Shown here piece after piece: positions 29,326 through 37,711 of a DNA stretch of 64,000 nt. The translations under genes were made by a program, and so were the position numbers. Position 1 is the stretch's first letter. The number at the start of each line of letters is the position of its first letter. The notes beneath the pieces are model-generated. The model saw only the letters and a program-made list of their open reading frames with translations. It made no database searches and had not been told where the DNA came from. The stretch covers positions 62,001 through 126,000 of the forward strand of contig CAUJEN010000192.1 of the NCBI GenBank assembly GCA_963169765.1. Direction: 5' to 3'. Origin of the DNA: QWHO01 sp021404945. GTDB lineage: Bacteria; Vulcanimicrobiota; Xenobia; Xenobiales; QWHO01.

Positions 29326-30671
29326 CCCGGGAGACCATCGTCGCTGAGGCGACCCCCCCTGGCGAGGGAGGAATCGCCATCATACGCCTGAGTGGGCCTT
29401 TGGCGCCAGCCATCCTCAGCCAGATCTTTCGTGGCAATCAGCCGGTCGAGCAGTGGGCTGGTCATCGGCTCTACGCCGGTTGGCTCGTTGACGAGCTCGG
29501 GCAGCCCCTGGACGAGGCTATGGCTGTGTGGATGCGTGCCCCGCGCAGCTACACCCGTGAGCACGTGGTCGAGCTTCAGGTGCACGGGAGCCCGCTGGTT
29601 GTTCGAGAGGCCATCCATCTGTGTTGCGCGGGCGGGGCTCGGCCTGCTCGTCCGGGTGAATTCACCCTGAGAGCCTTTTTGAACGGGCGGCTGAGTCTGG
29701 CTCAGGCCGAAAGCGTGGCTCAGGTGATTGCCTCTGAGTCCCGTGCTGCACTTCAAGGTCATGTGAGTGATCTTGGCGGCCGGTTCTCACGCCTGGTGGA
29801 GCAATTGCGCCTGGATCTGCTGGACTGGCTCTCACGACTGGAGGCCGAACTCGACTTTGGTGATGAAGTTGCGGCCGAGCCCCAGGAAGCGAATGAAGCG
29901 CGTTTGCTCGGTCTGCGTCAACGAGTGTCCCGCCTGCTGGAGGGGGGCGAGGAGGGGCGCATCGCCCGGCGCGGGGTCCAGGTCGCCCTGGTGGGCCCTC
30001 CCAATGCTGGCAAGTCGACGCTGCTCAATGCCTTGCTCGGCACCAGGCGAGCGCTGGTTTCCCCTCATCCAGGAACGACCCGCGATCGACTCGAGGAAAC
30101 CCTGCGGGCTGCCGGGCGAACCTTTAGATTGGTGGATACGGCCGGAATTCGGGAAACCGAAGATCCGATCGAGTCGATGGGGGTGGCCTTGACTCGGGCG
30201 ACGGCCGAGGAATCTCATTTGCGCCTCCTGGTACTGGATGGGTCGTGCTCTCTCCCGCCCCTTGATCCGAAGGTTTGGAACCCTGACCTGGTCGTTCTTA
30301 ATAAGTGCGACCTGGAGGCTGCTCTGCCGGTCGAGGAAGTTGTTTCCTGGGCCTGCGCCCCGGCCCTGTCGGTCAGCGCACGTGAAGGCGAGAATCTTGA
30401 GAAACTTTTAGAGCTTCTCTCCGAGCGTGCGGGACGAGTCGGTCAGGGCAGTGAGTTGGAGTACTTTTTGACAGAGAGGCAACGAGCCGCACTTCATGTG
30501 GTATCCTCCCATCTGGAGGAACTGGATGCTACCTTGAGGTCCGGGCTTTCGGCCGAGTTTCTTTGCCTCGATCTTCGGGCCGCTTCGCAGGCTCTGGGCG
30601 AGATTCTCGGTCTGGAGATCAGCGAGGAGATCCTGGAACGCATCTTTTCGACGTTCTGTTTGGGAAAGTGA
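29289..30671 (+). CDS. mnmE: tRNA modification GTPase MnmE
   Basis: The N-terminal folate-binding part (TIVAEATPPGEGGIAIIRLSG), G domain (VGPPNAGKSTLLNAL, DTAGIRETED, NKCDLE) and the conserved C-terminus FCLGK with its catalytic Cys are complete. With MnmG it modifies U34 of certain tRNAs. GTG 29289 gives 460 residues but overlaps jag by 37 bp; CTG 29322, overlapping the jag TGA and preceded by AAGGA, would place the N-terminus exactly where E. coli MnmE begins. mnmG follows after a parS site. Confidence 0.95.
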   Translation: MCGGVPRLQGPLTRETIVAEATPPGEGGIAIIRLSGPLAPAILSQIFRGNQPVEQWAGHRLYAGWLVDELGQPLDEAMAVWMRAPRSYTREHVVELQVHGSPLVVREAIHLCCAGGARPARPGEFTLRAFLNGRLSLAQAESVAQVIASESRAALQGHVSDLGGRFSRLVEQLRLDLLDWLSRLEAELDFGDEVAAEPQEANEARLLGLRQRVSRLLEGGEEGRIARRGVQVALVGPPNAGKSTLLNALLGTRRALVSPHPGTTRDRLEETLRAAGRTFRLVDTAGIRETEDPIESMGVALTRATAEESHLRLLVLDGSCSLPPLDPKVWNPDLVVLNKCDLEAALPVEEVVSWACAPALSVSAREGENLEKLLELLSERAGRVGQGSELEYFLTERQRAALHVVSSHLEELDATLRSGLSAEFLCLDLRAASQALGEILGLEISEEILERIFSTFCLGK

Positions 30672-30674
30672 ATT

Positions 30675-30690
30675 TGTTTCACGTGAAACG
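30675..30690. promoter_or_regulatory. parS: parS centromere site 1
   Basis: TGTTTCACGTGAAACG matches the bacterial ParB-binding consensus in 15 of 16 positions, with a perfect 14-bp palindromic core. It lies in the mnmE-mnmG gap, 3.4 kb from the origin cluster. Confidence 0.95.
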
Positions 30691-30702
30691 AGAGATCCTT
30701 CG

Positions 30703-32562
30703 GTGACTAAATTTAGTCGGGTCGTGGTTGTAGGCGCAGGACACGCCGGTTGTGAGGCGGCCCTGGCCTGTGCCCGTATGGGACTCAGTACCATCGTGCT
30801 GACGAGTAGTCGGACCCACATCGCCCGCATGCCCTGCAATCCTTCCATCGGTGGACCGGCCAAGGCTCAACTCGTGCGAGAGGTGGATGCCCTGGGCGGG
30901 GAGATGGCCCGGGTGATCGATCGCACTCATCTGCACATTCGCATGCTGAACACGGGCAAGGGCCCGGCCGTCCAGGCTTTGCGCGCCCAGGCCCATCGGC
31001 CTGCGTACTCCGAGGCCATGCAAGAGGTTTTGATCAGCCAAGAACGCGTGACCATCTTCCAGGACCTGGTCCTGGAATTGCGGACCCGTGGGGATCGAGT
31101 GGTTGGTCTGGTCGGCAGCTCAGGTTGTCTTTACCGCTGCGATGCCGTCGTTGTGACAACGGGAACATTTCTGGGCGGACAGATCCATATGGGGTTGATC
31201 CAGTTTGCCGGGGGGCGTTCGGGCGAGCCGCCGGCAAACGGTCTGGCTTCTTGTCTGAGGTCCATGGGTCTCCAGATGGGTCGATTGAAGACCGGCACCA
31301 CCCCGCGTGTCCATCGCGATAGCGTCGACTTTGGGAGTCTGGAGCGTATCGAGCCAAGTTCCGTCCCATTGACCTTTTCCGAGCTTTCTCCTCGCCAGCT
31401 GCCAGCTCGCCAACTCGCTTGCTTCTTGACACGCACCAGTCCGCGGACGCGCGAGATCATTTTGAGCAATCTTGATCGTTCTCCCCTGTTTGGGGGGCAG
31501 ATTCAGGGCACGGGACCGCGTTACTGCCCCTCCATCGAAGATAAGATGGTTCGCTTTCCTGATCGCACGACTCATCAGGTCTGGGTTGAGCCCGAGGGTT
31601 TCGACGTGCCTGAGGTCTACCTGCAGGGTGTGTCTACCAGTCTTCCTCTAGACGTTCAGCACGAGATCGTCCGCTCTTTGCCTGGATTGGAGCAGGCGGT
31701 CATCATCCGCCCGGGTTATGCCGTAGAGTACGACTATGTTCTTCCGACTCAGCTTCTGCGCACCCTCGAATGCCGGGCCTGGAAGGGCCTGTTCCTGGCA
31801 GGCCAGATTAACGGGACGTCGGGTTATGAGGAGGCCGCCGCGCAGGGGATTCTGGCCGGGATCAACGCAGCCCTTCGAGCGGAAGGGGGGGATCCTGTCA
31901 GCATCGGTCGGGATCAGGGCTATCTTGGGGTGCTGGTGGATGATCTGGTGTGCCGGGGCACTTTGGAGCCCTACCGCATGCATACTTCCCGGGCTGAATA
32001 TCGGCTTTTGCTTCGTCAGGATAATGCGGATCAGCGCCTGACTTTGCTGGGGCGTCGGGTTGGACTGGTCGATCAGCATCGCTGGGCGGTCTTTCAGGCC
32101 AAGCAGAGCGCCATAGAGTCCGAGCTTGCTCGCCTGCAGCGAGAGCGTGTCAGTGGGAGGGTGGAGTCTGATCTGTCCGAGTGGATGGGTCAGTCGGTGC
32201 AAGCCGGGCAGAAATTGGAGGAGTTGGTTGCCCGCCCCGGTTTCTCTCTGGCACGCCTGCGAAGTTTTCAGGGTCTTCCAGAGCTTGATCCGCGGGTCGT
32301 GGAGCAAGTTGAGATCAGCCTGCGCTATCAGGGATATCTGCGCCGACAGCAGGCCGAGGTCGAGCGTTTGCAGAGCCTGGAGGCTCGGGCTTTGCCAGTC
32401 GATCTTGATTATGCGAGAATTGCCAGCCTGTCGGCCGAAGCCCGCGAAAAGCTTGAGACGGTGAGGCCCTCGACTCTTGGCCAGGCCTCTCGGATACCTG
32501 GTATTACGCCCTCTGACTTGTCTTTGCTGATGGTCACCTTGAAGCAGTGCCAGACAGTTTAG
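30703..32562 (+). CDS. mnmG: tRNA uridine 5-carboxymethylaminomethyl modification enzyme MnmG (GidA)
   Basis: The 619-residue protein starts at GTG 30703 with VVVVGAGHAGCEAALACARMG (FAD-binding), then PCNPSIGGPAKAQLVREVDALGG, the GTTPRVHRDSVDF region and the C-terminal helical domain ending ITPSDLSLLMVTLKQ. It works as a complex with MnmE. The stop codon lies inside the rsmG start region (16-bp overlap). The conserved motifs and length are normal. Confidence 0.97.
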   Translation: MTKFSRVVVVGAGHAGCEAALACARMGLSTIVLTSSRTHIARMPCNPSIGGPAKAQLVREVDALGGEMARVIDRTHLHIRMLNTGKGPAVQALRAQAHRPAYSEAMQEVLISQERVTIFQDLVLELRTRGDRVVGLVGSSGCLYRCDAVVVTTGTFLGGQIHMGLIQFAGGRSGEPPANGLASCLRSMGLQMGRLKTGTTPRVHRDSVDFGSLERIEPSSVPLTFSELSPRQLPARQLACFLTRTSPRTREIILSNLDRSPLFGGQIQGTGPRYCPSIEDKMVRFPDRTTHQVWVEPEGFDVPEVYLQGVSTSLPLDVQHEIVRSLPGLEQAVIIRPGYAVEYDYVLPTQLLRTLECRAWKGLFLAGQINGTSGYEEAAAQGILAGINAALRAEGGDPVSIGRDQGYLGVLVDDLVCRGTLEPYRMHTSRAEYRLLLRQDNADQRLTLLGRRVGLVDQHRWAVFQAKQSAIESELARLQRERVSGRVESDLSEWMGQSVQAGQKLEELVARPGFSLARLRSFQGLPELDPRVVEQVEISLRYQGYLRRQQAEVERLQSLEARALPVDLDYARIASLSAEAREKLETVRPSTLGQASRIPGITPSDLSLLMVTLKQCQTV

Positions 32563-33251
32563 CCAGCGAGTTGGCGAAGGGCATTGGTGAGCTTGGCCTT
32601 GAGCTCGCGCCTTCGGTGCTGGACCGTCTGCTCGACTATCGAGCTCGAGTGGACGCCTCTCCAGTCGGGTTGACGGGTCTGCGCGACCCCCACGACCAGT
32701 TGCGCGAGCTCATCGTGGACTCGCTGGCGGCTGCACCTCACCTGCCGCAAGGGCTGGTTGTCGACCTCGGATGCGGGGCCGGGGTTCCGGGCATTCCTCT
32801 GGCTCTGGCCTGCCCGACGACGACCTGGTGGTTGGTTGAGTCCAACCGCCGGAAGGGTGGTTTCGTGCGACAGGTGCTCGGGCCGTTGGGACTCGAGGGA
32901 AGAGCCCAGGTACTTTGTGAGAGGGCGGAAACGCTGGGGCACGATTCCGCTCGACGAGGTCGGGCCCAGGCCTGCGTCGCCAAGGCCCTGGCTCCACTGC
33001 CTGTTCTCATCGAGCTGGGGTTGCCCTTGTTGGGTCGCGGTGGGCTTTTGCTGGCATTTAAGGGGCCGGCTGGACTCGAGGAGCAGAGAGCCTCCGCGAA
33101 GGCTTTGAGGGAGCTTGGGGGCGAGTTGGAGGAGCCGATCGGCTATGACCTCGAGGGCCGCGTTCGCTGGCTGTGCCGTGTGCGCAAGGTGGATCGCACA
33201 CCGACTTGCTACCCGCGACGTCCAGGAATGCCGGCTCATCAGCCCCTGTAG
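32547..33251 (+). CDS. rsmG: 16S rRNA G527 N7-methyltransferase RsmG
   Basis: The 234-residue SAM-dependent enzyme has motif I as VVDLGCGAGVPGIPLALACP, then WWLVESNRRKGGFVRQV and AKALAPLPVLIEL. It methylates G527 of 16S rRNA. The start is GTG 32547, 16 bp inside mnmG. The C-terminal ~15 residues (after RVRKVDR) look extended relative to the family. It is the end of the rightward block before two leftward signalling genes. Confidence 0.93.
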   Translation: MPDSLASELAKGIGELGLELAPSVLDRLLDYRARVDASPVGLTGLRDPHDQLRELIVDSLAAAPHLPQGLVVDLGCGAGVPGIPLALACPTTTWWLVESNRRKGGFVRQVLGPLGLEGRAQVLCERAETLGHDSARRGRAQACVAKALAPLPVLIELGLPLLGRGGLLLAFKGPAGLEEQRASAKALRELGGELEEPIGYDLEGRVRWLCRVRKVDRTPTCYPRRPGMPAHQPL

Positions 33252-33301
33252 ATCCTCGAGGGCCTTTGTGTATCGAAGGGGCTACGGTTTGCGGCTGGAC
33301 C

Positions 33302-34237
33302 TCAGCTGTCGGGGGCTATGTCGGCCAGGGCGCTGGTGACTGCACCGGCGCTCTGGAAGCGTTTTTCTGGATTCTTCTCGAGCAGTTTCAGGAGAATCGG
33401 CCAGAGACCGGGAGGCAGGCTCAGACTCGGGTGGGGATCGGGCACCGATGTCTTCCGATGCATCTTGAGGGTCTCGATCGCAGTGGGCCCTACGAAGGGC
33501 GGATGGCCGTGCAACATTTCGAAGAGGACACAGCCAAGACTGTACAGGTCAGAGCGGGAATCGGCCGAGGCCGGGTCGTTGATCCGCTCCGGAGCCAGAT
33601 ATTCGGGTGTACCCAGGGAGAGAGCCTTGGTTCTCTTATGAGTGATGCGCGATTGCACGGTTGAGATACCAAAGTCCATTACTTTGACTCGTTTCTGGCG
33701 AGTGACGAAGATGTTTCGTGGAGAGATGTCGCGGTGGGTAACCCCGCGGTGATGGGCCCAATCGAGCGCGTCGGCGATAGATCGGGTGATGCGGGCCGCC
33801 TCTTGGGCCGGGAGTCGACCCCGGCTGCGAATGATACTTCGCAGGTCCTGGCCGTCGAGATACTCCATGACGAAGTACGGGATCTTCTTGTAGCCACCAG
33901 CTTGGTACTGTCCCACCTCCAGGACGGCCACGATGCTCGGGTGACGCAAGGTCTCTCCGATGGAAGCTTCATGGTGGAAGGTGGCGACGAATTCTTTGGA
34001 ATTCAGCAGATCGGCGTGGGGAATCTTGATAGCCAGTGTATGACCTTCGTCGTCGGTGGCTCGATAGACGGTTGCAGTTCCTCCGTCGGCGATAATCTCT
34101 CCGAGCACATACTTCCCCAGTTTGTTGCGTTGAGGGAGCGGTGCCCGCACAGGTGGGCCATTGGAATCTTGAGAGGCAGTCTTGCGTCGGGAACTGATCC
34201 AGACGGCTCCCCCCAGAGCAGCCAGGACGGCTCCCAC
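33302..34237 (-). CDS. Membrane-anchored serine/threonine protein kinase
   Basis: The Hanks-type kinase of ~311 residues has a glycine loop IADGGTATVYRA, catalytic Lys in LAIKIPH, VTHRDISPRNIFV, DFGIS and GTPEYLAPERIND. A short hydrophobic N-terminal segment (AIGVGAVLAALGGAVWISS) precedes it, so the kinase probably sits on the cytoplasmic face of the membrane. No PASTA or other extracellular domain is present. GTG 34237 is the standard start; CTG 34258, which overlaps the FHA-gene stop and has GGGGGAG 6 nt upstream, is a serious alternative. It is coupled to the upstream FHA gene. Confidence 0.9.
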   Translation of the reverse strand: MGAVLAALGGAVWISSRRKTASQDSNGPPVRAPLPQRNKLGKYVLGEIIADGGTATVYRATDDEGHTLAIKIPHADLLNSKEFVATFHHEASIGETLRHPSIVAVLEVGQYQAGGYKKIPYFVMEYLDGQDLRSIIRSRGRLPAQEAARITRSIADALDWAHHRGVTHRDISPRNIFVTRQKRVKVMDFGISTVQSRITHKRTKALSLGTPEYLAPERINDPASADSRSDLYSLGCVLFEMLHGHPPFVGPTAIETLKMHRKTSVPDPHPSLSLPPGLWPILLKLLEKNPEKRFQSAGAVTSALADIAPDS

Positions 34238-34254
34238 CCCGATTGCGACTTCGT

Positions 34255-35772
34255 TCAGCTGGTGCTCCCCCGACTGGCGTCGATCTCCGCCTGAGTGGGG
34301 CCGATCAGCATGGGCTCAGTCAGGTCGACCTTCAGAGTTCGTTCGATCAGGCGGATGGTCAGCCCGCTCAGAATCTCCACTTCGTCCTCCACGTTCAGGG
34401 GCAGTTCCTGACCGGCCTTAATCTCCTGCGAGTTGAGGCGGGCCGGGGCTTCCTTGTGCTGGTGCCGATAGTAGGCCCCGTTGGCGTCGACGCGCACGAC
34501 GGCATGGCTGGGGCTGAGACGACGATCGTCAATGCGCAGGTCGCTCTCGGTGCGATAGCCCAGAACATTCTCTTGGCGCAGCAAGGGCAACTCCTGGTCT
34601 TGGAAAGCGATGGAGAGACGGTCGGCGCGGCTTTGAATCGGAGAATTCTCGTAGCGAACAACTGTCCGGCCCAGAACGAATCGGTCGCCGCTGACGGCAT
34701 AGGACTCCTCGCCGGGGGTCAAGAGATCCCAGTTGTGGGTGATCCGCACTGTTTCGTCCGTATTGCGAACGACCAGCCGGTCAGGCTCGAAGTCGATCTC
34801 CAGGCGACCCGCCGTTTTGTCGGGGAGCGAGATCAGCGGTGCTGGCTCGCCGCCGGCCTTGCCAATTGAAAGAGGTGCGGTCAATTTCTCTGGACGGACC
34901 CACACATGGGATCCCCGCAAAGACCCGGAGAGGATTCGTATCTTGTGCGGCTCTTCTGCTTCAAGAACGGGATCATGGTCGGGGTGGAGTTGGGCCAGGA
35001 GGGGGTGGACCGAGTCGAGTTGACCGTTCTCCTGGGCCTCGGTGCACCGTCCTGCTCCCACTGTGTCGCAGCAAAGGAAGACAACTTTGCCGCAGACCAG
35101 AAGATCGTCCTTGAACAGGGCAAAGTGCGCGTCGGTTCCAACCACCCACTCGCTGGTCAGAGCCTCCTGGCTGCGGATCACCAGCGGTCGCTCACCTCGT
35201 TTGGATTCAATGAATAGTTGGGAGCCCTGGTGGAGCACGGTCGCACGTACATCGCCGATGCTGGGAACATAGATTCCAGGTCGGGTCGTGGTTTCGGCGG
35301 GAGGCTCGCACAGCATCAACTGGGTGTAATTGAGCGGGTACAACTCGCCCCGGGAGGGCCCTAGAAGGGCCACGAGATAATAGCCGCTGTCGGGGATGAA
35401 CTCGGGGGCCGCCTCTTCAACCGGGGCTTCTCGGGGGTCCACCTGCCGGACTTCGAGGACGAGACGACCGAGCTTGATCTTGTCGCCGGCCTGGAGAAGC
35501 TGGGGCTGGTCCATGTCCGTCCCGTTTAAGATCGTGTGGTTTGTGCGCGAGCGATGGATCAAAAGGAAGCGATGCTTTCGCGGATCCCACTCCAGTACGG
35601 CATGAACGCGGCTGACGGTTGGCTCAGGAAAGGCCAGCACGCCGGGTTGGACTTCGTCTCCCGGGTCGTGCCGCCCCAGCGTCACGCGGTTGCGATTGAG
35701 ATAGTGCCGGCCGCCTTGACCGCCTCCTTCGATCACAACCAGCTCAAACCTGGAATCAAGTGCTTCAGCCAT
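34255..35772 (-). CDS. Multi-FHA-domain protein, partner of the adjacent kinase
   Basis: The 505-residue protein has an N-terminal FHA domain with the phosphothreonine-binding residues (VTLGRHDPGDEV, TVSRVHAVLEWD, NHTILNGTDM) and a second FHA-like domain near the C-terminus (NVLGYRTESDLRIDDRRLSPSH). Two or more beta-rich segments between them may be degenerate FHA folds. FHA proteins bind phosphothreonine, and the kinase gene follows immediately, so it is probably a substrate or adaptor of that kinase. ATG 35772 is chosen because GGAGGG lies before it; TTG 35796 is an alternative. Confidence 0.85.
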   Translation of the reverse strand: MAEALDSRFELVVIEGGGQGGRHYLNRNRVTLGRHDPGDEVQPGVLAFPEPTVSRVHAVLEWDPRKHRFLLIHRSRTNHTILNGTDMDQPQLLQAGDKIKLGRLVLEVRQVDPREAPVEEAAPEFIPDSGYYLVALLGPSRGELYPLNYTQLMLCEPPAETTTRPGIYVPSIGDVRATVLHQGSQLFIESKRGERPLVIRSQEALTSEWVVGTDAHFALFKDDLLVCGKVVFLCCDTVGAGRCTEAQENGQLDSVHPLLAQLHPDHDPVLEAEEPHKIRILSGSLRGSHVWVRPEKLTAPLSIGKAGGEPAPLISLPDKTAGRLEIDFEPDRLVVRNTDETVRITHNWDLLTPGEESYAVSGDRFVLGRTVVRYENSPIQSRADRLSIAFQDQELPLLRQENVLGYRTESDLRIDDRRLSPSHAVVRVDANGAYYRHQHKEAPARLNSQEIKAGQELPLNVEDEVEILSGLTIRLIERTLKVDLTEPMLIGPTQAEIDASRGSTS

Positions 35773-35874
35773 GCGGGTGCCATCCCTCCGGGCCAAGGTG
35801 TTCCTACTTTCTAATCAGTTTCCTGCCCTGACGGGGATGTCTATCCTGAAGGTAATTCAAGTTCACTGTAGAAA

Positions 35875-35888
35875 GTTTCACGTGAAAC
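35875..35888. promoter_or_regulatory. parS: parS centromere site 2
   Basis: GTTTCACGTGAAAC, the perfect parS core palindrome, ends 22 nt before the parA start. Its position in the parA leader suggests that ParB binding may also autoregulate parAB. Confidence 0.95.
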
Positions 35889-35910
35889 CAGGTCCCTGGA
35901 GGTAGTAGAT

Positions 35911-36711
35911 ATGGCCAAAATCATTGCAATCACGAACCAGAAGGGTGGAGTGGGAAAGTCGACCACGGCGGTTAACCTGGGGGCTGCACTGGCCCGCTCT
36001 GGAAGCCGTGTTCTGGTTGTGGACGTCGATCCTCAGGGAAACACCACCAGTGGACTTGGTGTGAGCAAGAGCACCCTGGAATGTTGCATCTATGACGTGT
36101 TGCTCGACCAGTGCCCTCCAGGGCAAGCGATCCGCAGGATTCGGGACAATCTCGACATTTTGCCGGCCACCTTGCGTCTGGCTGGGGCTGAGATCGAGAT
36201 GGTCTCGGTGGTGGCGCGCGAGCAACGATTGGCTCGGGCGTTGATGCGTGTGGAATCGGCCTACGACAAGATCTTGTTAGACTGTCCCCCCTCGCTCGGG
36301 ATTTTGACGATGAACGCGCTGTCTGCCGCCACCGAGGTGCTGGTCCCCATTCAATGCGAGTTCTATGCCCTGGAAGGGATCACTCAATTGATGAACGTGG
36401 TCGAGTTGGTGAAGGCCCACGTAAACCCGGCGCTCAAGATCGGTGGCGTTCTTTTGACTCTGCACGACAGTCGCCTGAACCTGTCCGAGCAGGTTGCCGA
36501 GGAAGTGCGTCGTCACTTCGGCGAGCGCGTTTTTGCCACGGTCATTCCGCGGAATGTCAAACTGGCCGAGGCGCCGAGCTTTGGTCAGTCTGTGCTGGAT
36601 TACGATTTTTCATCACGAGGGGCTCAGGCCTATCTCGAACTTGCCAGGGAGGTGTTGGCTCGTGAAAAAACAGGCTCTGGGGCGCGGCTTGTCGGCGCTC
36701 TTGCAGGATAG
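35911..36711 (+). CDS. parA: Chromosome partitioning ATPase ParA/Soj
   Basis: The 266-residue protein has a deviant Walker A NQKGGVGKSTTAVNLG, DVDPQGNTTSGLG and LLDCPPSLGILTMNAL. It binds DNA non-specifically and drives origin segregation with ParB on parS. A GGAGG site precedes ATG 35911. It overlaps parB by 50 bp. Length and motifs are normal for chromosomal ParA without a helix-turn-helix extension. Confidence 0.97.
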   Translation: MAKIIAITNQKGGVGKSTTAVNLGAALARSGSRVLVVDVDPQGNTTSGLGVSKSTLECCIYDVLLDQCPPGQAIRRIRDNLDILPATLRLAGAEIEMVSVVAREQRLARALMRVESAYDKILLDCPPSLGILTMNALSAATEVLVPIQCEFYALEGITQLMNVVELVKAHVNPALKIGGVLLTLHDSRLNLSEQVAEEVRRHFGERVFATVIPRNVKLAEAPSFGQSVLDYDFSSRGAQAYLELAREVLAREKTGSGARLVGALAG

Positions 36712-37555
36712 TACGGAGACCCAGTCGGCAGCCCAGGGGGCGGTCTCGGAAATTTCCCTGGAGCTATTGCGGGAGAATCCGCTCCAACCCAGACGGCGTT
36801 TTGATGAAGAAAAGCTGCAAGAGCTCGCAGCTTCGATACGGGAGTATGGGGTCGTTCAGCCAGTGGTGGTTACCCGAGAGGGCGACGGCTTCCGTCTCGT
36901 GGTCGGGGAACGTCGTTGTCGGGCCGCGCGCATGGCCGGGTTGAGCACCATCCCCGCGCTCATTCGCGAAATGGCAGGTCCCAGATTGCTTGAAGTCGCC
37001 CTGATCGAGAATATCCAGCGCGACGATCTCAATCCGATCGAGGAGGCTCAGGCTTACGCCTTCTTGCTGCGCGAACACGAATGGACTCAGGAGGAACTCG
37101 CCAATCGGTTAGGCCGCTCACGCCCGGCCGTCACCAATGCGCTGCGGCTGCTGGCATTACCCGAGCCAGTCAAGCTCGATCTTGAGCAGGGAGTGCTCAG
37201 CTCCGGTCACGCTCGAACCCTTCTGTCGCTCGATACTGAGCACAAGCAGATGGAGGCCTGGTCGGCCATGCGCAAGCTGTCTTGCTCAGTTCGCCAGGCT
37301 GAAGCCATGGTGGCCAACTGGGTTCGACCGATAAGGAACGGCTCCAAGCGGGCCAGCCTCACCCCTGACTGGATCGACATCCAGGCGCATCTCGAGCACA
37401 AGTTAGGCAGTGTTGTGCGCATTCGTCCGCGGGCCAAAGGCAGGGGGCACATCGAGCTGGCGTATTCTAATGCTGACGAGCTCGAGCGTCTGGTGGAGTT
37501 GTTGATCTACCTCGGGGAGAGGCTCGAGCCTCCGGTCCGTGCATCGCTGATGTAG
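36662..37555 (+). CDS. parB: Chromosome partitioning CTPase/DNA-binding protein ParB
   Basis: The ~297-residue protein starts at GTG 36662 with KKQALGRGLSALL, the standard ParB opening. The CTP/ParB-N motifs follow (LRENPLQPRRRFDEEKLQEL, VVGERRCRAARMAG, ALIENIQRDDLNPIEEA), then the helix-turn-helix (TQEELANRLGRSRPAVTNALRLL) and a C-terminal dimerisation domain. It loads at parS and spreads as a clamp. A family-1 structured repeat begins 2 nt after its stop codon. Confidence 0.97.
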   Translation: MKKQALGRGLSALLQDSTETQSAAQGAVSEISLELLRENPLQPRRRFDEEKLQELAASIREYGVVQPVVVTREGDGFRLVVGERRCRAARMAGLSTIPALIREMAGPRLLEVALIENIQRDDLNPIEEAQAYAFLLREHEWTQEELANRLGRSRPAVTNALRLLALPEPVKLDLEQGVLSSGHARTLLSLDTEHKQMEAWSAMRKLSCSVRQAEAMVANWVRPIRNGSKRASLTPDWIDIQAHLEHKLGSVVRIRPRAKGRGHIELAYSNADELERLVELLIYLGERLEPPVRASLM

Positions 37556-37557
37556 GT

Positions 37558-37633
37558 TTCGCCGCATAGACGTTGCCAGGTAACGCGCGGTTCGAGGTCC
37601 AACAGAGGAGTGGCACGGGCGTGATGCGATGGC
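37558..37633. repeat. Structured repeat, family 1, copy 2
   Basis: GCCGCAT (37561-37567) pairs with ATGCGATGGC (37624-37633), enclosing GAC-TTGCCAGG-AAC and CACGGGCG, the same blocks as at 16685-16757. It lies directly after the parB stop codon in the 156-bp parB-dnaX spacer, which otherwise shows no gene. Confidence 0.65.
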
Positions 37634-37711
37634 GTTCTTTTCGGAAGCTCGGGCGAGGGACTGTGGGTCATCGAGAGGGCCCGGGCGCTCGGCTGCGAAG
37701 ACTTGCTGGTC

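Noticed and set aside
37556..37711. SRP (4.5S) RNA gene near dnaX
   Set aside because: The invariant GGAAGGAAGCAGCC-type loop is absent; the spacer holds the family-1 repeat instead.
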